Shown here piece by piece: positions 5,574 to 5,606 of a stretch of 5,606 nucleotides of DNA. The stretch lies in the NCBI GenBank assembly GCA_937889795.1, contig CALBZH010000800.1, forward strand, positions 1 to 5,606, given 5' to 3'. Source of the DNA: an uncultured Syntrophobacteraceae bacterium (GTDB taxonomy: Bacteria; Desulfobacterota; Syntrophobacteria; Syntrophobacterales; Syntrophobacteraceae). A program made the position numbers and the translations under genes. The notes below the pieces were generated by a model that made no database searches, was not told the origin of the DNA, and worked only from the letters and a program-made list of their open reading frames with translations. Numbering within the stretch: position 1 is the first letter of the stretch; each line of letters starts with the position of its first letter.

Positions 5574-5606
5574 GCATTCCCCGATGAGCAGGACCAAGGG
5601 AGATCG

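Noticed and set aside
5584..5606. ATG at 5584 as the start of a further gene at the right edge
   Set aside because: There is no ribosome site and only seven codons are visible, so nothing supports it.

Overview
The window looks like a piece of a chromosome from a mesophilic bacterium, probably proteobacterial or a related phylum. GC content is moderate, Shine-Dalgarno sites resemble AGGAG, and most genes lie on the minus strand. I cannot fix the taxon. The only lineage hints are a MenA/UbiA-type prenyltransferase, a DHA2-type MFS exporter and a soluble PAS kinase, all of which are widespread. No rRNA, tRNA, integrase or transposase is recognisable.

Left edge (1-318): this region has no complete gene. 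At the extreme left a minus-strand ATG with an upstream AAGGA opens a 12-codon fragment running off the window, and its first residues resemble the start of flagellar hook-associated protein FlgK (tentative). The rest is a cluster of perfect short hairpins.

Core (319-3978, all minus strand, transcribed right to left): a PAS sensor histidine kinase is followed after 30 bases by a 14-TM-type multidrug MFS exporter. A gap of about 200 bases follows, holding a hairpin, and then a UbiA-superfamily prenyltransferase. The kinase and exporter look like one transcription unit, suggesting a sensor controlling export, but no response regulator is in view. An extended -10 element (TGC-TACAAT) at 4197-4205 is a candidate promoter.

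Right part (about 4100-5606): this is an eroded accessory region. A 4.1-4.5 kb stretch contains no supportable gene. Next comes a minus-strand gene remnant (4511-4912) whose frame is continuous and protein-like apart from two in-frame TGA codons; a terminator-like structure follows it. Divergently from it starts a toxin-antitoxin module: an intact Phd/YefM-type antitoxin (4936-5163) overlapping by ATGA a VapC-type PIN toxin (5160-5573). The toxin carries two mutually compensating frameshifts but keeps all four catalytic acidic positions. The antitoxin promoter contains two GTAC-cored hexamers exactly 12 bp apart, embedded in the -35/-10 region, as in the paired operators described for yefM-yoeB. 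The likely result is an antitoxin that still autorepresses while its toxin is dead, unless the frameshifts are sequencing errors.

I found no clearly new system. The points most worth checking are the double-frameshifted toxin with its well-formed operator, and the divergent, TGA-interrupted remnant.
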